From Dugong dugon (lineage: Eukaryota > Chordata > Mammalia > Sirenia > Dugongidae), in assembly GCA_030035585.1 (NCBI GenBank), contig CM057467.1:66266941-66330940 (forward strand): a stretch of 64,000 bases of DNA, written 5' to 3'. The translations under genes were made by a program, and so were the position numbers. Each line of letters starts with the position of its first letter. Within the stretch, counting starts at the first letter, position 1. Shown here in pieces: positions 1 through 12,159 of the stretch. The notes below the pieces were generated by a model that saw only the letters and a program-made list of their open reading frames with translations, was not told the DNA's origin and searched no databases.

Positions 1-779
1 TCTTTCTCTTAAACACTGCTTCACCCCCAACCAAATTTTTCACTTTGGTTTTCTTTCTTTGTCTTATGTCTGTATTGCTGATGTTTATGTATGTCTACAA
101 ACCCAGATTATCTTTTTCATACCAGAAATATTATTTATTGCCGAAAGTCCTAGGAGTCTTACAGATACCTAAAATGCAACTTGTCAAAGACTAAAGGTAT
201 TACCTTTTCTTGCCAAGACTATTCTTCCTACATATCCTTCTTAGTTAATCGAGCCATCATCATCCACCCACTCCCTGAAACCACAAACTTCTGTGTCTCC
301 TTCAGTTACTCCCTCTCCCTTCACATCGAAACAGCCACCAGGTCCTATCAATCCTGAATCCCAAAACCTGTCAAATCCCACCTGTCCTCTAGTGCCCTGA
401 CCACCTTTTGTGTGGACTGTTGTACAACACTCACACAAAATTCATGTTCACCAGCTTTGCCAGTCACAGACTCGTGTCTCTGCAATGCCACAGGCATTCT
501 CTTCCTTAAAAGAAAAAGAAGAATAAAAATTAAAAAAATAAAATAAATGTGTGTGTGTACGTGTGTGTGTGATTTTGTCCCCCTTTCATCTTCAGGGAAA
601 AAAAAAATCTTTTTTTAGCATAGCATGCAAAACCTCTCCTAATCGGAACCTGACCTACCACTCCTGGCTCATCCTCTACCACCCCAAGCCCCCCTCTTTT
701 AACTCCTCCATTACAAGCCCCGTATATTTAAACATATTTTCCTCTTATAATTTGTGATCATATTATGCCTGTTTACTCA
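1..779. other. No gene seen; AT-rich with C/T-rich patches
   Basis: I see no recognisable gene. A short (TG)n tract lies near 548-571. The C/T-rich text at 200-480 and 640-720 has the look of an eroded L2 body continuing into the L2 3' end that follows, but I cannot align it with confidence. Confidence 0.4.
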
Positions 780-1078
780 CTCATGCGTCTGCATATGCAG
801 TTTCTCTGCCCAGCATGACTTCCTCTCTGCCTGGTGAACTACTTCTCCTCTGTCCTTGAAGTGTGAGCTCTATGAAGACAGCCCTGACCCTTGGCCCCCA
901 AAACACAGTGGGTGCTCTTCCTTCTGTTCTGCTTTGAAACCTGGGCTTCCTTCTATTAAGAGCAGTGTTTACCTCTTTTCTCTCTTGCCCACTTGCAAAC
1001 CTCCTCAGAACATAGTATCTCTTAATGCTCAGTGCCTGACAATTTGCCTTCAACTTGATTTTTGTTAAATAAATAAAA
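780..1078 (+). repeat. L2 LINE 3' end (probable)
   Basis: The text 'gtgagctctatgaagacag' near 862 and 'gctcagtgcctgac' near 1027 match the conserved end of mammalian L2 ('tgtgagctccttgaggacag' ... 'agtgcctggcac'). A short A-rich tail (aaataaataaaa) follows. The element is old and eroded, so its limits are approximate. Confidence 0.5.
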
Positions 1079-1474
1079 CTTTCATTTTTTCTTAACTTGT
1101 ATCTTGATATTTCATTCTTTTTTTTTCCTGCCTTCATCTTGGCCTATGACCTATATGTTGTTCCTTTAAATATCTTTTTCTAGCACAGTTTTTATCCTTG
1201 GTTAAAGAGAGATGAACAAGGTCAATATGCATACATGATGGACTGTCAGATCTTTTACACATGTTAAATTCTCATCTTTAATTTCCTCTGCTGTGGAAGA
1301 AAGTAACTGTACAAAATATGAGTTATCTAGACTTTTTTTTTTTTTCATTCAACAAACTTTCATCATGTTACAGTTTATGCCTGGCACTATTTAGGACACT
1401 GGGAGTTCATAAGTGATTAGGATACCATTAAATATGAAGACACATTGACTTAGTCCAGGGTGCAATGCTTTTAA

Positions 1475-1689
1475 GGAGCCCTGGTGGCCAGTGGATGAAG
1501 CACTTGGCTGCTAACCAGATCGGTGGTTGGAATCCACCAGCCTGCTTTGAGGGAGGAGGATGTGGCAGTCTGCTTTTGTCAAGATTTACAGGCTTGGAAA
1601 CCCTATGGAGCACTTCTGCTCTGTCCTATAGGATCACTGTGTGTTGGAATCAACTCCACAATGGGTTTGGTTTGGTTTTTGGTTTGTAC
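1475..1689 (+). repeat. AfroSINE (tRNA-derived SINE), near full length
   Basis: It starts with 'ggagccctggtggccagtgg', carries 'ctgctaaccagat', the body 'gaaaccctatggagcacttc' and 'ctgtcctatagg', and ends in the typical 'aatgggtttggtttgg' tail. The 9-bp direct repeat 'tgcttttaa' flanks it at 1466-1474 and 1690-1698, so both insertion ends are defined. The 5' portion corresponds to the tRNA-like head with the pol III promoter boxes. This family is restricted to Afrotheria. Confidence 0.9.
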
Positions 1690-1698
1690 TGCTTTTAA

Positions 1699-4479
1699 AG
1701 AAGCTAGCTGATTGGTGCCCAGGAGGACAAGGTTAACAATAGCACTTCTTGAAATGCTCTTCTATCCTGTTCTTTAGTAGCCCCTTCCTATCTCTAAGAC
1801 TTCTTGCTCACTAATGCAAAAACTATCTCTTTCTCTCTGTCATATACCCCATGCTGACCCCTGATGCTGCTGAGCCCCAGATTCCCTGCACCATGGTCAT
1901 GCTGCATTTTCCCTACCTTAGCAGTACACTTTCTGTTCTCTCTGTTTTTCCTCCCAAGAATCAGCTCCCTTGGCCCTGTCCTTCCTAACCGTCTCTCCTT
2001 TCTTCAGACTTTCTACTTCTGTGTTATCTATCAATTATCCCAAACTTGCATCACGGAAGTCCAGAAACTGGTCTGGAAATGAAAGAACTATGTTCACAGG
2101 AACGGAGGGTGGTATAGAGAAAATAGGGAATAATCTCAGTGGGCAAAGTCTTAATGTTCTTTCTGAGCAGAGGATGGGGAAGGTTGTGAAGATACCTGTT
2201 AATCATTTTTGCCTAATCAGTGATTAAGATGTGATTGCCTGCTTCACACACTTTACAGTGTGATAGGGAAGAAGAATATACTAAATGGTCAGTCCTAATA
2301 CAATATGACAAATGATATGATTGAATTATGTGTAGTGGACATAATACTGAGGGCATCTCCAAAAGGTACCTACTTGAGCCTGATTTTGGAAGAGGAAGGA
2401 ATAAGAGTATCAGGGAACTGTTTCTGGTGAATAATTTGTAAATGATATATTTAAGTTGGCTTAGTAATTACATGTGAATATGAAATGCTTCTGATTCTTA
2501 TGTTTAGGACCTAGAAGGGAAACTACACATGTAATGAATTTAATAAGTTCAGGACTCACCATAAAACATTGATCAGTGCTCCACATTTTTAGTTAGAATT
2601 CTTACATTGGGAGTGTTGGGACAATACCAGCCTAGATGGGTTATAACTACCACAATGTACTCTGAAATTCCCATAATTCTCTTTTTCTAATGGAAGTTCC
2701 TATACCAATCTGTCTTCTCACATAACCTTAATGAAGATTGATTTCTATAGCTACTAATTTCGTATGTTTATAGCCAGTAAAGCATAAAATGTCTTCTCTG
2801 AAATGCCACATAAAGCATGGAAGAGAAATGACTTTGAATTTGGAAATGTAATGTTAGGGCCGCATGTATGTGAGTAAAAATGTTTATGCTGATAATTGAA
2901 ACACACATAAATGAGAAGACCTTTGTGAATGTGAATTTTTATTTGAATGTCTGACATTCTTGGGGTATTAATATAAAACAGCCATGGTTTTAAGTCATGA
3001 TAGATAAAATAACTTTAAGCTGTAGAGTTCTAGAATCTTAGAGTAATCTTCTGGTTTCTGTTGACCTTAGTTGTTCTCTTAATCCTTTCATAAAGGGTAA
3101 TTACATAGTGTATCAATCAGGATTAATTATGCATTTCTTTGAAAAGAAAATAGGCATAGTCAAAAAAGAAGGCCTTTCTACTACAATTATTATTATTACT
3201 TTTAAATATTTAAGTCCTATTGCATCAGAACATTTTTAATATTATTTTGTGCTGAGGAAAATGTTTCTGCCAAGTATATGATTATAAATTTGGAGTTAGA
3301 CTCGTAGTTTCCATACTAGCTTGAACTAAAGTTGCTTATTACCATGTGGGTCATACCTTTGGATAAGTCAGATCAGGAAGATAGCGTGTTCCACTTGCTA
3401 TCTCAGAGGCATTTTGTAATTAGACTGGATTCATTTGCCAGGCCACTCCCTGAACTAACTCTTGAGGGTACTGTTGCTGCTCTTTGCATTCAGAAAATTG
3501 AAATGAGAGAGAATAATGACTAAAATGACTCTTGTTTCATCCTGCCAGGTCATTTCTGAAGGCCAGACTCAACATGGGGCTAAATTCTGTAGGTGGTGTT
3601 TGAGTCGCTTGATAGGAACATTATTTCCTCTTATTGCTCTTTTGTTCTTTTCCTGAATTATGAAGTGAGATTCTACCATTTCTACCATAAGAGCTGTACT
3701 TATCTGAATGCTTTATCACAATCTTTTCCTTTCCCTTTTCCATCCTACTCATTCTACTCCTGTATTTCTCCCTTCCTAGATAAGTCAGCATTTCCATTGT
3801 ACTGACTGGACTGAAAAAGCAAGGCTGAATGAGGTAAGCCGTTTGGGGAGCTGCTGTTAGCACCTCAAATAGTTAGCCAACAATCCTTGTTAAATCCTGA
3901 ATTTAACCAATCTGACTTCACAGTGCAATGGGGTCCCACCATGCAGCCCTTGGTCAGACTGCTGAAAAGAACTGAGTTTAATGCATCAAACAATAGAGCT
4001 GGATAAAGCAATTACTATTTTGGTCTATTGGCCTCAACTTAGTCAATGAAGTGTGCCAGTGTCTACATGTATGAAAAGTACATAGAGACTCTCTTTGGGC
4101 TGGGTGGGATATTGTCAATTGTGAGAAAACAGAAATGGACTGAAATGATCACACAGGGGTTGTTCTTCTGGCCAGAAGAAAGGGATCCCAGGAGGCTATA
4201 ATATCTCAGACCCTTTGGACCCATTTTGGGGGGTAGACATCATAGCATCCTCTTCAGTGTGCTAACTAGAAACAGCCTAGACACTATACATGCTTTGCAA
4301 TTGATTGTGGTTCAGAGGAAATGAGAATGGTAGGGAAGGGCCAGAATAAAATTTAGACTTGGTGAATGATGGCTTCTCTGATGGTGTCTGGATGCTGGGA
4401 AGCAGGGTTTTAAGCACTGACTTCTCAGTCTTATTGTCTCCAGTTTTAAAATACCGTTTTAATGCAAACTGAAGTGACT
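1699..4479. other. No gene seen; unassigned AT-rich DNA
   Basis: No recognisable coding homology on either strand. C/T-rich text at 1750-2050 may be eroded LINE sequence, but I cannot name it. The remainder (2230-4480) is unique-looking, with no long open frame. Confidence 0.4.
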
Positions 4480-4845
4480 TTTATTAGAAAGATTTGGGAA
4501 GTATTTAGGGAAAGTCTTAAAACTATTTATATCTATTGATCTAATAATGCCATTTAGGGGTATTTCTTTTAAGGAAATCATCACAGAACAAGTACAAACA
4601 TTTATACTCAAAGATTTTATTGTGGCATTATTTATAATAAACACTTGAGAAAAAAAAAGTATCCAAAAAATATGGGACATGTTAAATAATGACATATCCA
4701 TATGATGAAGTATTTTGTAACTATTAAAAATTATGATTGTGAAAAGTTTTCAATACTAATAGGAAATATCCAGCCAAGATATCAAGTGAAAAATCAGTAT
4801 TCAAAATTATTTATATTGTGGCACGACCTCAATTTATATACAGAT
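4480..4845 (+). repeat. HAL1/old L1 3' fragment
   Basis: The text resembles the HAL1/L1M 3' region: 'ctaataatgccatttagggg', then 'gacatgttaaataatgacat', 'aagtattttgtaactatt' and 'gccaagatatcaagtgaaaa'. This is the conserved order seen in half-L1 3' ends. It is old and diverged. The neighbouring open frames on both strands are chance frames in this relic. Confidence 0.6.
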
Positions 4846-5035
4846 ATTGTTGTTTTTATTGTTAGTTGCCATCGAGTCAGTTCCAAATAATAATGACCCC
4901 ATGTGTGCAGAGTAGAACTGCTCCATAGGGTTTTCAAGGCTGCGACCTTCTGGAAGCAAATCACCAGGCCTGTCTTTCAAAGTGTCTCAGGGTTCGTTCA
5001 AACTGCCAATCTTTCAACTAGTAGTCGAGTGTTAT
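4846..5035 (-). repeat. AfroSINE, antisense
   Basis: On the plus strand it begins with the reversed tail 'gttagttgccatcgagtcag', continues through 'agtagaactgctccataggg' and 'ggaagcaaatcaccaggcct', and ends near 'cttttcaac'-like text of the reversed tRNA head ('tttcaactagtagtcgagtg'). This is the variant with the longer 'gatctgcttcc' insert. It is diverged. Confidence 0.85.
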
Positions 5036-5699
5036 AGAGTTTGATTGGTTCTAGAATGCATGTGTATTTTTATTTTCACATCCCTGAAATCAGGATGTGT
5101 CCTACAATTAATGGCACTTTCCAGTTATAATTGTAGCATTTTTTTTTTCTTTTGTATGGTACATAAGATAATGTCAATATGGTCTTATATTTGAAGAAAA
5201 AATTAGTATGCCAATAAAATAAGGTCAGATTTCTCTGAGTGGAATAACTCTTCACTTTTTTCCACTATGAGATATATATGTACATTTCGGAAAGAGGTTA
5301 CTCTATTTCAGTCCTTTGACATACGACATTCTCCATACTCTGACCCAGCACATTTTTAATTTAATTTATTCTAAATGACCCTTAACATCCAAAGCAAGTT
5401 CTTTTGGTCCAGCTGGGATGAAAAATTCCTATAGTACCAACTAAACTTTTCACCAGAATTCTGCTTGGTAATGTAAAATGCTTAGATCTACCTATAAACT
5501 TCTCCACCTTCCAACAACATGAGTTCCTCAGTCATCTCAGGATTCACTCAGAATGCCCTTGATATATGTCTTTCCCATTACTTTCCCTTCAAATCTTAGT
5601 ACCCATCTCTCTGCTTGTTCCGCTTGTTTTTCTCTACTGCAACCCTCCACTGGCAAAAATTGCAGTCTATCAGCAAATGCTCAACATAGTCATAAAATC
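5036..5699. other. No gene seen
   Basis: AT-rich and unassigned. The open frame at 5566-5766 has no recognisable domain and runs into the MIR that follows. Confidence 0.4.
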
Positions 5700-5945
5700 C
5701 AGAGGAACTTGGGATAATGGGAAGGGTGTGGCTTGGAAGTCACAAAGGCATAGGTTTAAAACCTAGTTCTGTCCCTTTCTGACAGTGCAAGATTGGGTAA
5801 ACCACTTAGCCCCCCTGTAATCCCATTTTCACTTCTGTAAAATGGAGATAATAATACTAATCTCATAAGGACGTTGCACAATTACATGACCTAATGCGGG
5901 TAAAGCAACTGGCAAATGTTCATATGTCCAATAAGCATTAGTTTT
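5700..5945 (+). repeat. MIR SINE
   Basis: The order is typical of MIR: 'ggcttggaagtcacaaaggc', 'aaacctagttctgtcc', 'gggtaaaccacttagcc', then the core-region text 'ctgtaaaatggagataataa' and the 3' end near 'caataagcatta'. It is old and diverged. Confidence 0.75.
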
Positions 5946-6959
5946 ACTTATTCCTTTGTTTTTATTAATACATGGTTTTTCCAAGAAGACACTACCTCCT
6001 ACATGGTCCTCCAAAGGGATGCTCATCTTTTTGCACTTGATTCACTTCAAGCCCAGGAAGCCCACCCATTGCAACTCAGGAAACCTTCCCGAATATTCTT
6101 CTTCCATTTTCATACCGATACTTCTTCAAGGGCCTAAAACTTCCAGCTTATATCTTGCAGTCTCTATCCTCAATTCTGTCATCCTTAGATAATTAAATTA
6201 ACTCCCTGCATTCTTGGCTGACTGACTCTGGTGAACTGTTATCTTCTCTGCTCCATCTCTTACAGGGCTGAGTCAGGTGGGAATGGTGGGGAGGAGTACA
6301 GAGAAACATGTAAGTTTAGGAATAAGGTCTTCTAGTAAGAAAGTGAAACCTTCTCATATGGCACAGGAAAAACTTGTGAGCTTGGTAATCAAGAAAGCAT
6401 AGCACTACCTCTCCCCAGAAGTCATTGGGCAATCCACCTGATGTTGGATATGAAAAGATTAAATAATGTTGTTCTGAGGTACATATGTCCAGGGAGGCTA
6501 AATGGTCTTATTAGGGAGTATTTTGGTGCTGTCTGACAGGGATTCTATTTTCTGACCCATTCCATGGCTCCTTAATGAACTAAAGCACATGAAAATCATG
6601 ACAAGATCTTTGTAACAGTTAAGAGTTAACAGTTTACAAAGACATAAAAATATGGGAGTTTAGGAATAAGGTACTCTAAGTAAGAAGGAAACATTCAGGG
6701 GTAGACCAGAGGGATCAAAGAAAAGTAGGTTACAAGAAATAGAGAGCTGTTCCTGGTCAGAGAAGATTTATACCCACAACCACAGATGGTTCTGGATTAT
6801 CACTAAATTCTTTAATGAGAAGGAACTGGAATTTTGTAGCAAAACCTATTGGATAGACTTCAAGGTAACCTCGTGTTTTACTTACAGCCTGTCCTAGACA
6901 TCCAACAAGCAAAAGAAAACACTGTATGCTATGTATACCCTGATAATGACAGCATTATC
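5946..6959. other. No gene seen
   Basis: Unassigned. The overlapping open frames at 5916-6192 are chance frames with no domain. The related phrases 'gtttaggaataaggt' near 6317 and 6659 are a short local repetition (one followed by 'cttctagtaagaaa', the other by 'actctaagtaagaa'). Confidence 0.4.
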
Positions 6960-7150
6960 TACCGTTCATTCAGCATAGCCAGGCTATGTGCTGAGCACAT
7001 AGATTCTCTCATTTAATTCTACAGCAACCTCTGTGGCAGGCACTATTATTCCCATTTTTTTCAGGTAGGAAAGCCTGAGGCTCAGGAGGTAAATTAGCTT
7101 GCCAAAAAACCCTAAGCTAGTAGTAAATAGCTTTTAGACTTTAATACAGG
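6960..7150 (-). repeat. MIR SINE, antisense
   Basis: The reversed MIR signature is clear: 'gctatgtgctgagcacatag', 'ctcatttaattctacagcaa', 'ggcactattattcccatttt' and 'cctgaggctcaggaggtaaa'. It is old and diverged. Confidence 0.75.
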
Positions 7151-7184
7151 GTTATTTAATTCTACATTAAAAAAAAAAAAACTG

Positions 7185-7380
7185 AGTCAAATTCATTCTG
7201 ATTCATGGCATCTCACGTGTGTCAGAGTAGAAATGTGCTCCATTGGGGTTTTCAGTGGCTGATTTTTTGGAAGTACACCGCTAGGCCTTTCTTTCTAGGT
7301 GCTTCTGGGTGGTCTCAAACCTCCAACCTTTCCTTTTACAGCCAAGAATGTTAACTATTTGCACCACCCAGAGACTCCAA
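7185..7380 (-). repeat. AfroSINE, antisense
   Basis: The reversed tail 'ctgattcatggcatctcacg', the middle 'gtgctccattggggttttca' and the reversed head 'gcaccacccagagactcc' define an antisense copy. An A12 run at 7169-7180 lies just outside its 3' end. Confidence 0.85.
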
Positions 7381-8609
7381 ACTCTGTTTACCAAGTTCTT
7401 AACCAGAAAGTTGTATTGGCGTGTACCTGGTCTAGATGTGAACACTGGAGATAAGATTTACTCTGAATTGTTTATAGAGGGTTAGGAGGAGCTAGGAGAT
7501 GTAAAGTGCCTTACAGAGGTGGTAAGATGAGCATAAAGCAGTTTAGAAAGTTGCAGGGAGCAGTAGCAAAGAGGATGTTCCCAATTCCTGCTTCCACACA
7601 GTCTCTGTGCATGTCTACCTTCATCCATCCCCTCCTGTCTCCTACTCTCAATGTTTGTCCTCTGGAAGCCAAGCCAATCTCCCCTACTCTCCTATTGAGA
7701 AACATGTTTGTATTTTTGTTATGTAGTAAATACAATTCCACCTAAAGCTCCTGACACTCCTCCCCTTAAGAAAAAGCAGCTATGCCTTGTTTGCTGCTTG
7801 AAATGTATGAAATGTGATTGTGTTTACCTTTTGGGATTGAAACCAATCACATACAAAAGTACCTTTTTTAGGGGAGAAAGATGTCAGCTCTGCCTTGCAT
7901 TCACGTATCCAATCTTTTCTGACTCACATTGAACAACCTTGAGCAAATCACTCTCTGGTTTCTTTTTTCTTGCTTGTGCTGTATAGCAGCAGAGAGAAAG
8001 GCTGCTTCAAATCTGGTGTGATCCCTCAAATATTAAAGTTTTTATGCTCTTTGCTTCTGTTCATTCTTTCTTTCCTTTTGCTATAACAAAACTTGTTAAA
8101 TTATAAATTAAGGAGTTGGATTTTTTTTCAAAGACAAGGGGAAAATGTATGATTTCAAAAAAAATATTAGTGGGGTAGTGTGGAAGACCACATCAATATT
8201 TTCATTTGGCATGTAACATGGGATGCCCTGAGAAAGATGCTACACTTAGCATGATTTCTCAAGGTGGGGGTTATTTTTAAATACAGCAAAACAAGCTGGG
8301 CGTTTTTACTTGGAAGATAAAACAACATCTCTAATTCCCTTTCAACAGCCTTAAGAATATACAATCAACCGTTTTACAAAATACAGCTTTTGATTTTGCC
8401 CCCTGCGATGTTTCAGTAGATCAGCTAGTAAATAATTACTTTTAGCCTTTGAAACAAATGAAAGAAAACTGATATTAAGTCAATCAAGGTATAATAAAAT
8501 GGAGAGGATAAAGTTGGAGTTGTTTTCTAGTATACTGCTTTCTAGGATTCAATTATCTCATCATTTTGAGAATTTTTCTTGTTTGTTTGTTTAATTTTCT
8601 GATATCTGA
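7381..8609. other. No gene seen
   Basis: Unassigned AT-rich DNA. Opposed open frames at 7506-7745 (plus) and 7511-7741 (minus) overlap almost completely, as chance frames do. No domain or conserved motif is visible in either. Confidence 0.4.
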
Positions 8610-8860
8610 GAGTATAGCCTCCTCCAGGAAGTCTTCCTGGGATGTTTCATCTCCTCAGTGCAGATGGCCATCTTCTGTGCTCTGCTGCCCTGCTGTGCAC
8701 ACCTAAATCACAGGATTCACCACGCTGAACTGTAATTACACATCTATCTCTTCCACTAGACCCTAAACTACTTGAGAGCAGGGGCCGTGCTGTTTCCTCT
8801 TTACCTACTAGTGCAATGTGAGGCAGAGTGCATACTCAGTACCTGGTTTTGGAAACCAAC
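8610..8860 (+). repeat. L2 LINE 3' end
   Basis: The text follows the L2 3' consensus order: 'ctccaggaagtcttcctggg', 'ccctaaactacttgagagca', 'ggggccgtgctgtttcctct', 'tcagtacctggttt'. It is truncated and old. Confidence 0.7.
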
Positions 8861-9619
8861 TGAACTTGGTTGGGCTTTAGTGGAAATATGATTAATGAGG
8901 ATACATTTGTCCAGTATGTTTTCCTTCAGCTCAGTGAGATAAAAAGTTTAGAGACAAATTCCAACATGCAAATAAAATGACAATCACGAAAACAAGACCC
9001 CAAAGAATGTATTCCCTTCCTTGAGCCAAGAAACAGTGCCAGAATTTCATGACAACAAGTTGGTCCAAAATATTCTCATGTTTGAGCAGGTCAGAAATAG
9101 GATCCTTTTCATACTATATCATTCCTGAAACTGGAATGAAGAAAATAATACAAACTGAAGGAGTTGGCAGAGCACTTAACTTCCAGGTAAAAAAAACAAA
9201 TAACAACAACAATAACACCAACCAAGAAGCCTTAGATTTGTCTTGCATGGTGATCTTAGGCATTCAGATTTGAACCTCTGCTTTATTCTAAGCTGTAAAA
9301 ATACTGTTGTGGAATTCACGTTCCAGCAAACATCTGATCTATGATACACAAACACCATCAACCATCAGGAAGATATGCAACAGTAACAATCATGCTTCTC
9401 TACGTTTGTATGGCACTTTACAGCTTACAAACATTTTCACATATACAGTAAAATCTGCAAAAGCTGGAAACTGTGTAAGGCGTAAACGTATCAGAGAGGA
9501 TAAACTCAAGTATTTTCCATTAAATGAGTGATAGAAAAGTGGTAAGAATGCACCCTGTCAAAAGTGGAAAACTTAGGAGACCCAGAAAAACAAGGCAGTT
9601 CTATAGAGTTCCATTCTGA
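8861..9619. other. No gene seen
   Basis: Unassigned. A short AAC-rich tract lies near 9190-9216. No gene-like frame. Confidence 0.4.
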
Positions 9620-9785
9620 CAGGTTTCACCATAATATCTGATTTCACCCTCACCAAAATCTTGTAAGGTGAAAACAACATGGCCTGATGTTTCATCCCCA
9701 TTTTAAAGATGGCAGAACAAAGGCTAACTGACTCCCCCGTGATCACAAACCTACAGCACTCAACAGCAGGGATGAAAGAGTCCAC
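9620..9785 (-). repeat. MIR SINE fragment, antisense
   Basis: It carries reversed MIR text: 'aaatcttgtaaggtgaaaac', 'tcatccccattttaaagatg', 'caaaggctaactgact' and 'gatcacaaacctacagca'. Confidence 0.6.
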
Positions 9786-9919
9786 ATGAGAGATTCAACT
9801 ATCATCGGGCAAAATCCCACCATCTTGGTCATTCAGTTTAACAGCAGGGCTTGCTACAGATAACCATGATTTCTATGTGACTCACTTATTTCAGATGAAT
9901 AGCTACAATTCCTGCCATT

Positions 9920-10185
9920 CCGCAAATATTTATTGAGCACTTTCTATGAGGTAAGGGCACAAAGTAAATGTGTACAACATGAAAATAGATATTATTTACT
10001 GAATACTTTATATACTTTCAAGCACTGGGCAAAACATTTGCATTTAAAATTCTCAGAAAAACTCTACAGAGCTGACATTATTATGTCCATTTTCTACAGG
10101 ATGCCCAAGGTAACAAAGGTAATAAGGGTTAGAGCTGTTACTTGAAACCAGTTCTGCCTGACTCCAAAGCCCACTTCATGACATC
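9920..10185 (-). repeat. MIR SINE, antisense
   Basis: Reversed MIR: 'attgagcactttctatgagg', 'caagcactgggcaaaacatt', 'ctacagagctgacattatta', 'tgcccaaggtaacaaaggta' and the end 'gactccaaagcccactt'. Part of the 5' side is duplicated or disrupted (9950-10020). Confidence 0.65.
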
Positions 10186-10808
10186 ATCCTGCTCCCCGAC
10201 GATGCAGCATGGGATGTTTCTTATTATTCAAGACACTTTTGGAGAATAGGTCTTTGAGGCAAAATATGCTTGAAAATAAAACACTATATCCAACTAGTAG
10301 TCATTGTCATCTTATAATTGAAAACAAGCTTAAATAAGTGCTGCAAACCCAAGTGTCTTCTGACACAAAAGCAGTCTGCAAACATGTGGTTGTGGTTCCA
10401 ATTCTCACTTTGTAAACAGCCAGTCTAACCTGATTCGTTTCTCCTTTGCTTTTGTTTCTTTGACATTGATGTCAGCTTCATTCATGGTAGGAGATTGGTG
10501 TTCCATGGTATGAAATCACATGTTTTTCTCACCTGTAAAACCAAATATAAAATGGCAAGGCTAGCTTAGTGGCATCCTCATATATTTATATAAATATTTT
10601 AAATATGAAGACATTAATTTGGTATAAAAACATCCTAATAGCAGGGATCCTGCATGCCAAGTACAAAATATAATAATGAAAATAACATAGGGTTTTAGGG
10701 TTCAGCTCTGCTCTTTTAAGCCATGTGACCTTGAAGAAGTCATGCCTTCACTCTGAACCTTGTTGTTGTTTTGTATTTTTACAAAGATCAAATGATATCT
10801 AAATCATA
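10186..10808. other. No gene seen; weak MIR trace
   Basis: The text near 10700-10765 ('ttcagctctgctcttttaag', 'gtgaccttgaagaagtcat') looks like a diverged MIR 5' half on the plus strand. Otherwise nothing recognisable. Confidence 0.35.
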
Positions 10809-11000
10809 CCGTATTTTTACGCAAATAACAGGTGCCTTCTACATTTCTTTGCCAACCTCATCCTCCTCCTGCAAGGTATTTTCTTAAGTGTGCTATGCTA
10901 ATCTTTTCACAGCAACATATAAAAAAAATTGGCATAACGGTGCTTATGAGGGTGTGGTTGACAAACATAGAAGGTGAGTGTTATTTAAGTAAAAATATAG
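10809..11000. mobile_element. Palindromic MITE-like DNA element (copy 1)
   Basis: The element begins 'ccgtatttttacgcaaataa' and ends 'gttatttaagtaaaaatata' plus g. Its two halves are inverted copies over nearly the whole 192 bp. The outer arms share 'gccttctac' / 'atagaaggtga', and the inner arms share 'gtgctatgctaa' / 'ttggcataacggtgc'. TA dinucleotides flank both ends (10807-10808 and 11001-11002), consistent with a TA-targeting DNA transposon derivative. There is no coding capacity. A second copy lies at 41667-41890 and a related half at 60705-60805. I cannot name the family. Confidence 0.7.
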
Positions 11001-11002
11001 TA

Positions 11003-11640
11003 TAAACATTCAGTTATTGTTGTTATTAATGCTGTCACCCTCATCACTGACAAAACAATATTAAAAAAAAAAAAACTTTTGCTAAAACAACAAAAAAGCA
11101 ATGTTCTTACTTAAAAACACCTTTATGAACATTTAGATTAAAAATACCTTTATTCACAGGAAGAAGTAGAAACAACATTCAGCAAAATGGAGAAATCTGC
11201 AAAAGATTTCTGCATGACCATAAGTCTCCATTTCTTCTCTTCTCTCTATCCCTCATCATCTGACTTGGCTAGTAAGTGCTAGGCATGGGATGTAACTGCA
11301 TATCTATTTGTTTCTGATTGCACTGAACCTCCATCCTCTGAATTCTTGCCACCTTCTTGATATATTAAATGTGACATTGTATATTTTTATTAAACTATTG
11401 TTGGTTTGGGATTACTTTTCTTACATATTCATCTTATCTCCCCAAATGGATTTCAGGCATTCTGTGGTCAGGACTTTGTCATATCCTTATTGGTATGCCC
11501 CATCCACACCCCCCCCCCCTTATGTCTGGCATTGTAGGAGGCTGTGTAAATGACAGAGCTTAGAATATCCGTTGCATAGATGTCTCTAACCTAGAATTGT
11601 TGTGTGTTCCTGGCATAGAATTGCTTCTTACAAACGTTAG
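11003..11640. other. No gene seen
   Basis: Unassigned AT-rich DNA with an A13 run at 11062-11074 and a C-rich run near 11511-11519. Confidence 0.4.
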
Positions 11641-11641
11641 A

Positions 11642-11831
11642 TCTTTGCTCCTCAAACCCTAGCATACATTAGAAGCACTTGGGGAACTTGTTAAAACAAA
11701 GATTGCTGGGCTCCATCTCCAGAATTCCTGATTCCGTAGATCTGGAAAGGATTCCAATAATTTACATTTCTAAAAAGATTCTCAGTGATGCTGATGTTAG
11801 TGACTGGAGGCAACGCTTTGAGAACTACTAT
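11642..11831. mobile_element. MER5A-like hAT-Charlie MITE
   Basis: The text follows the MER5A palindromic consensus closely: 'ctcctcaaaccctagcatac', 'aacttgttaaaacaaagatt', 'gctgggctccatctccagaa', 'gattccgtagatctgg', 'tgatgctgatgttagtgact' and 'gctttgagaactacta'. This is a non-autonomous hAT family spread before eutherian divergence. Confidence 0.85.
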
Positions 11832-12159
11832 TATTGACCTTTGCTTCTAAGAATGCATATGGTAATATATGAAAATTATTTCTAACTCATAAATGTCACC
11901 AATTAATGAGCAGCTGGGAAGACTGATTTAGTTATTTATTTTTACCTTGTTAAAGTACTGGACTCTGAAATGTTTTCTTAGCTACAAGATCTCCATTTGC
12001 TTGTTTATTATTGAAAGTCATCCCCTTATTGAAATTAACGAGGTCTGGATATAAAGTTGGAAATAGATCTCACCTGCAGTCTTCCAGTTTGGTTGAATGG
12101 TCTATCTAATGGTGAAGGAAGAAGATTTATCATTCCAGTCTGTGAGTCCATCTGGCTAC

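Noticed and set aside
781-1137. 118-codon minus frame
   Set aside because: It is antisense to the L2 3' end, with no recognisable domain.
1475-1689. SINE heads as functional tRNA genes
   Set aside because: The heads are tRNA-derived but lack a complete cloverleaf and are fused to SINE bodies. They are repeats, not tRNA genes.
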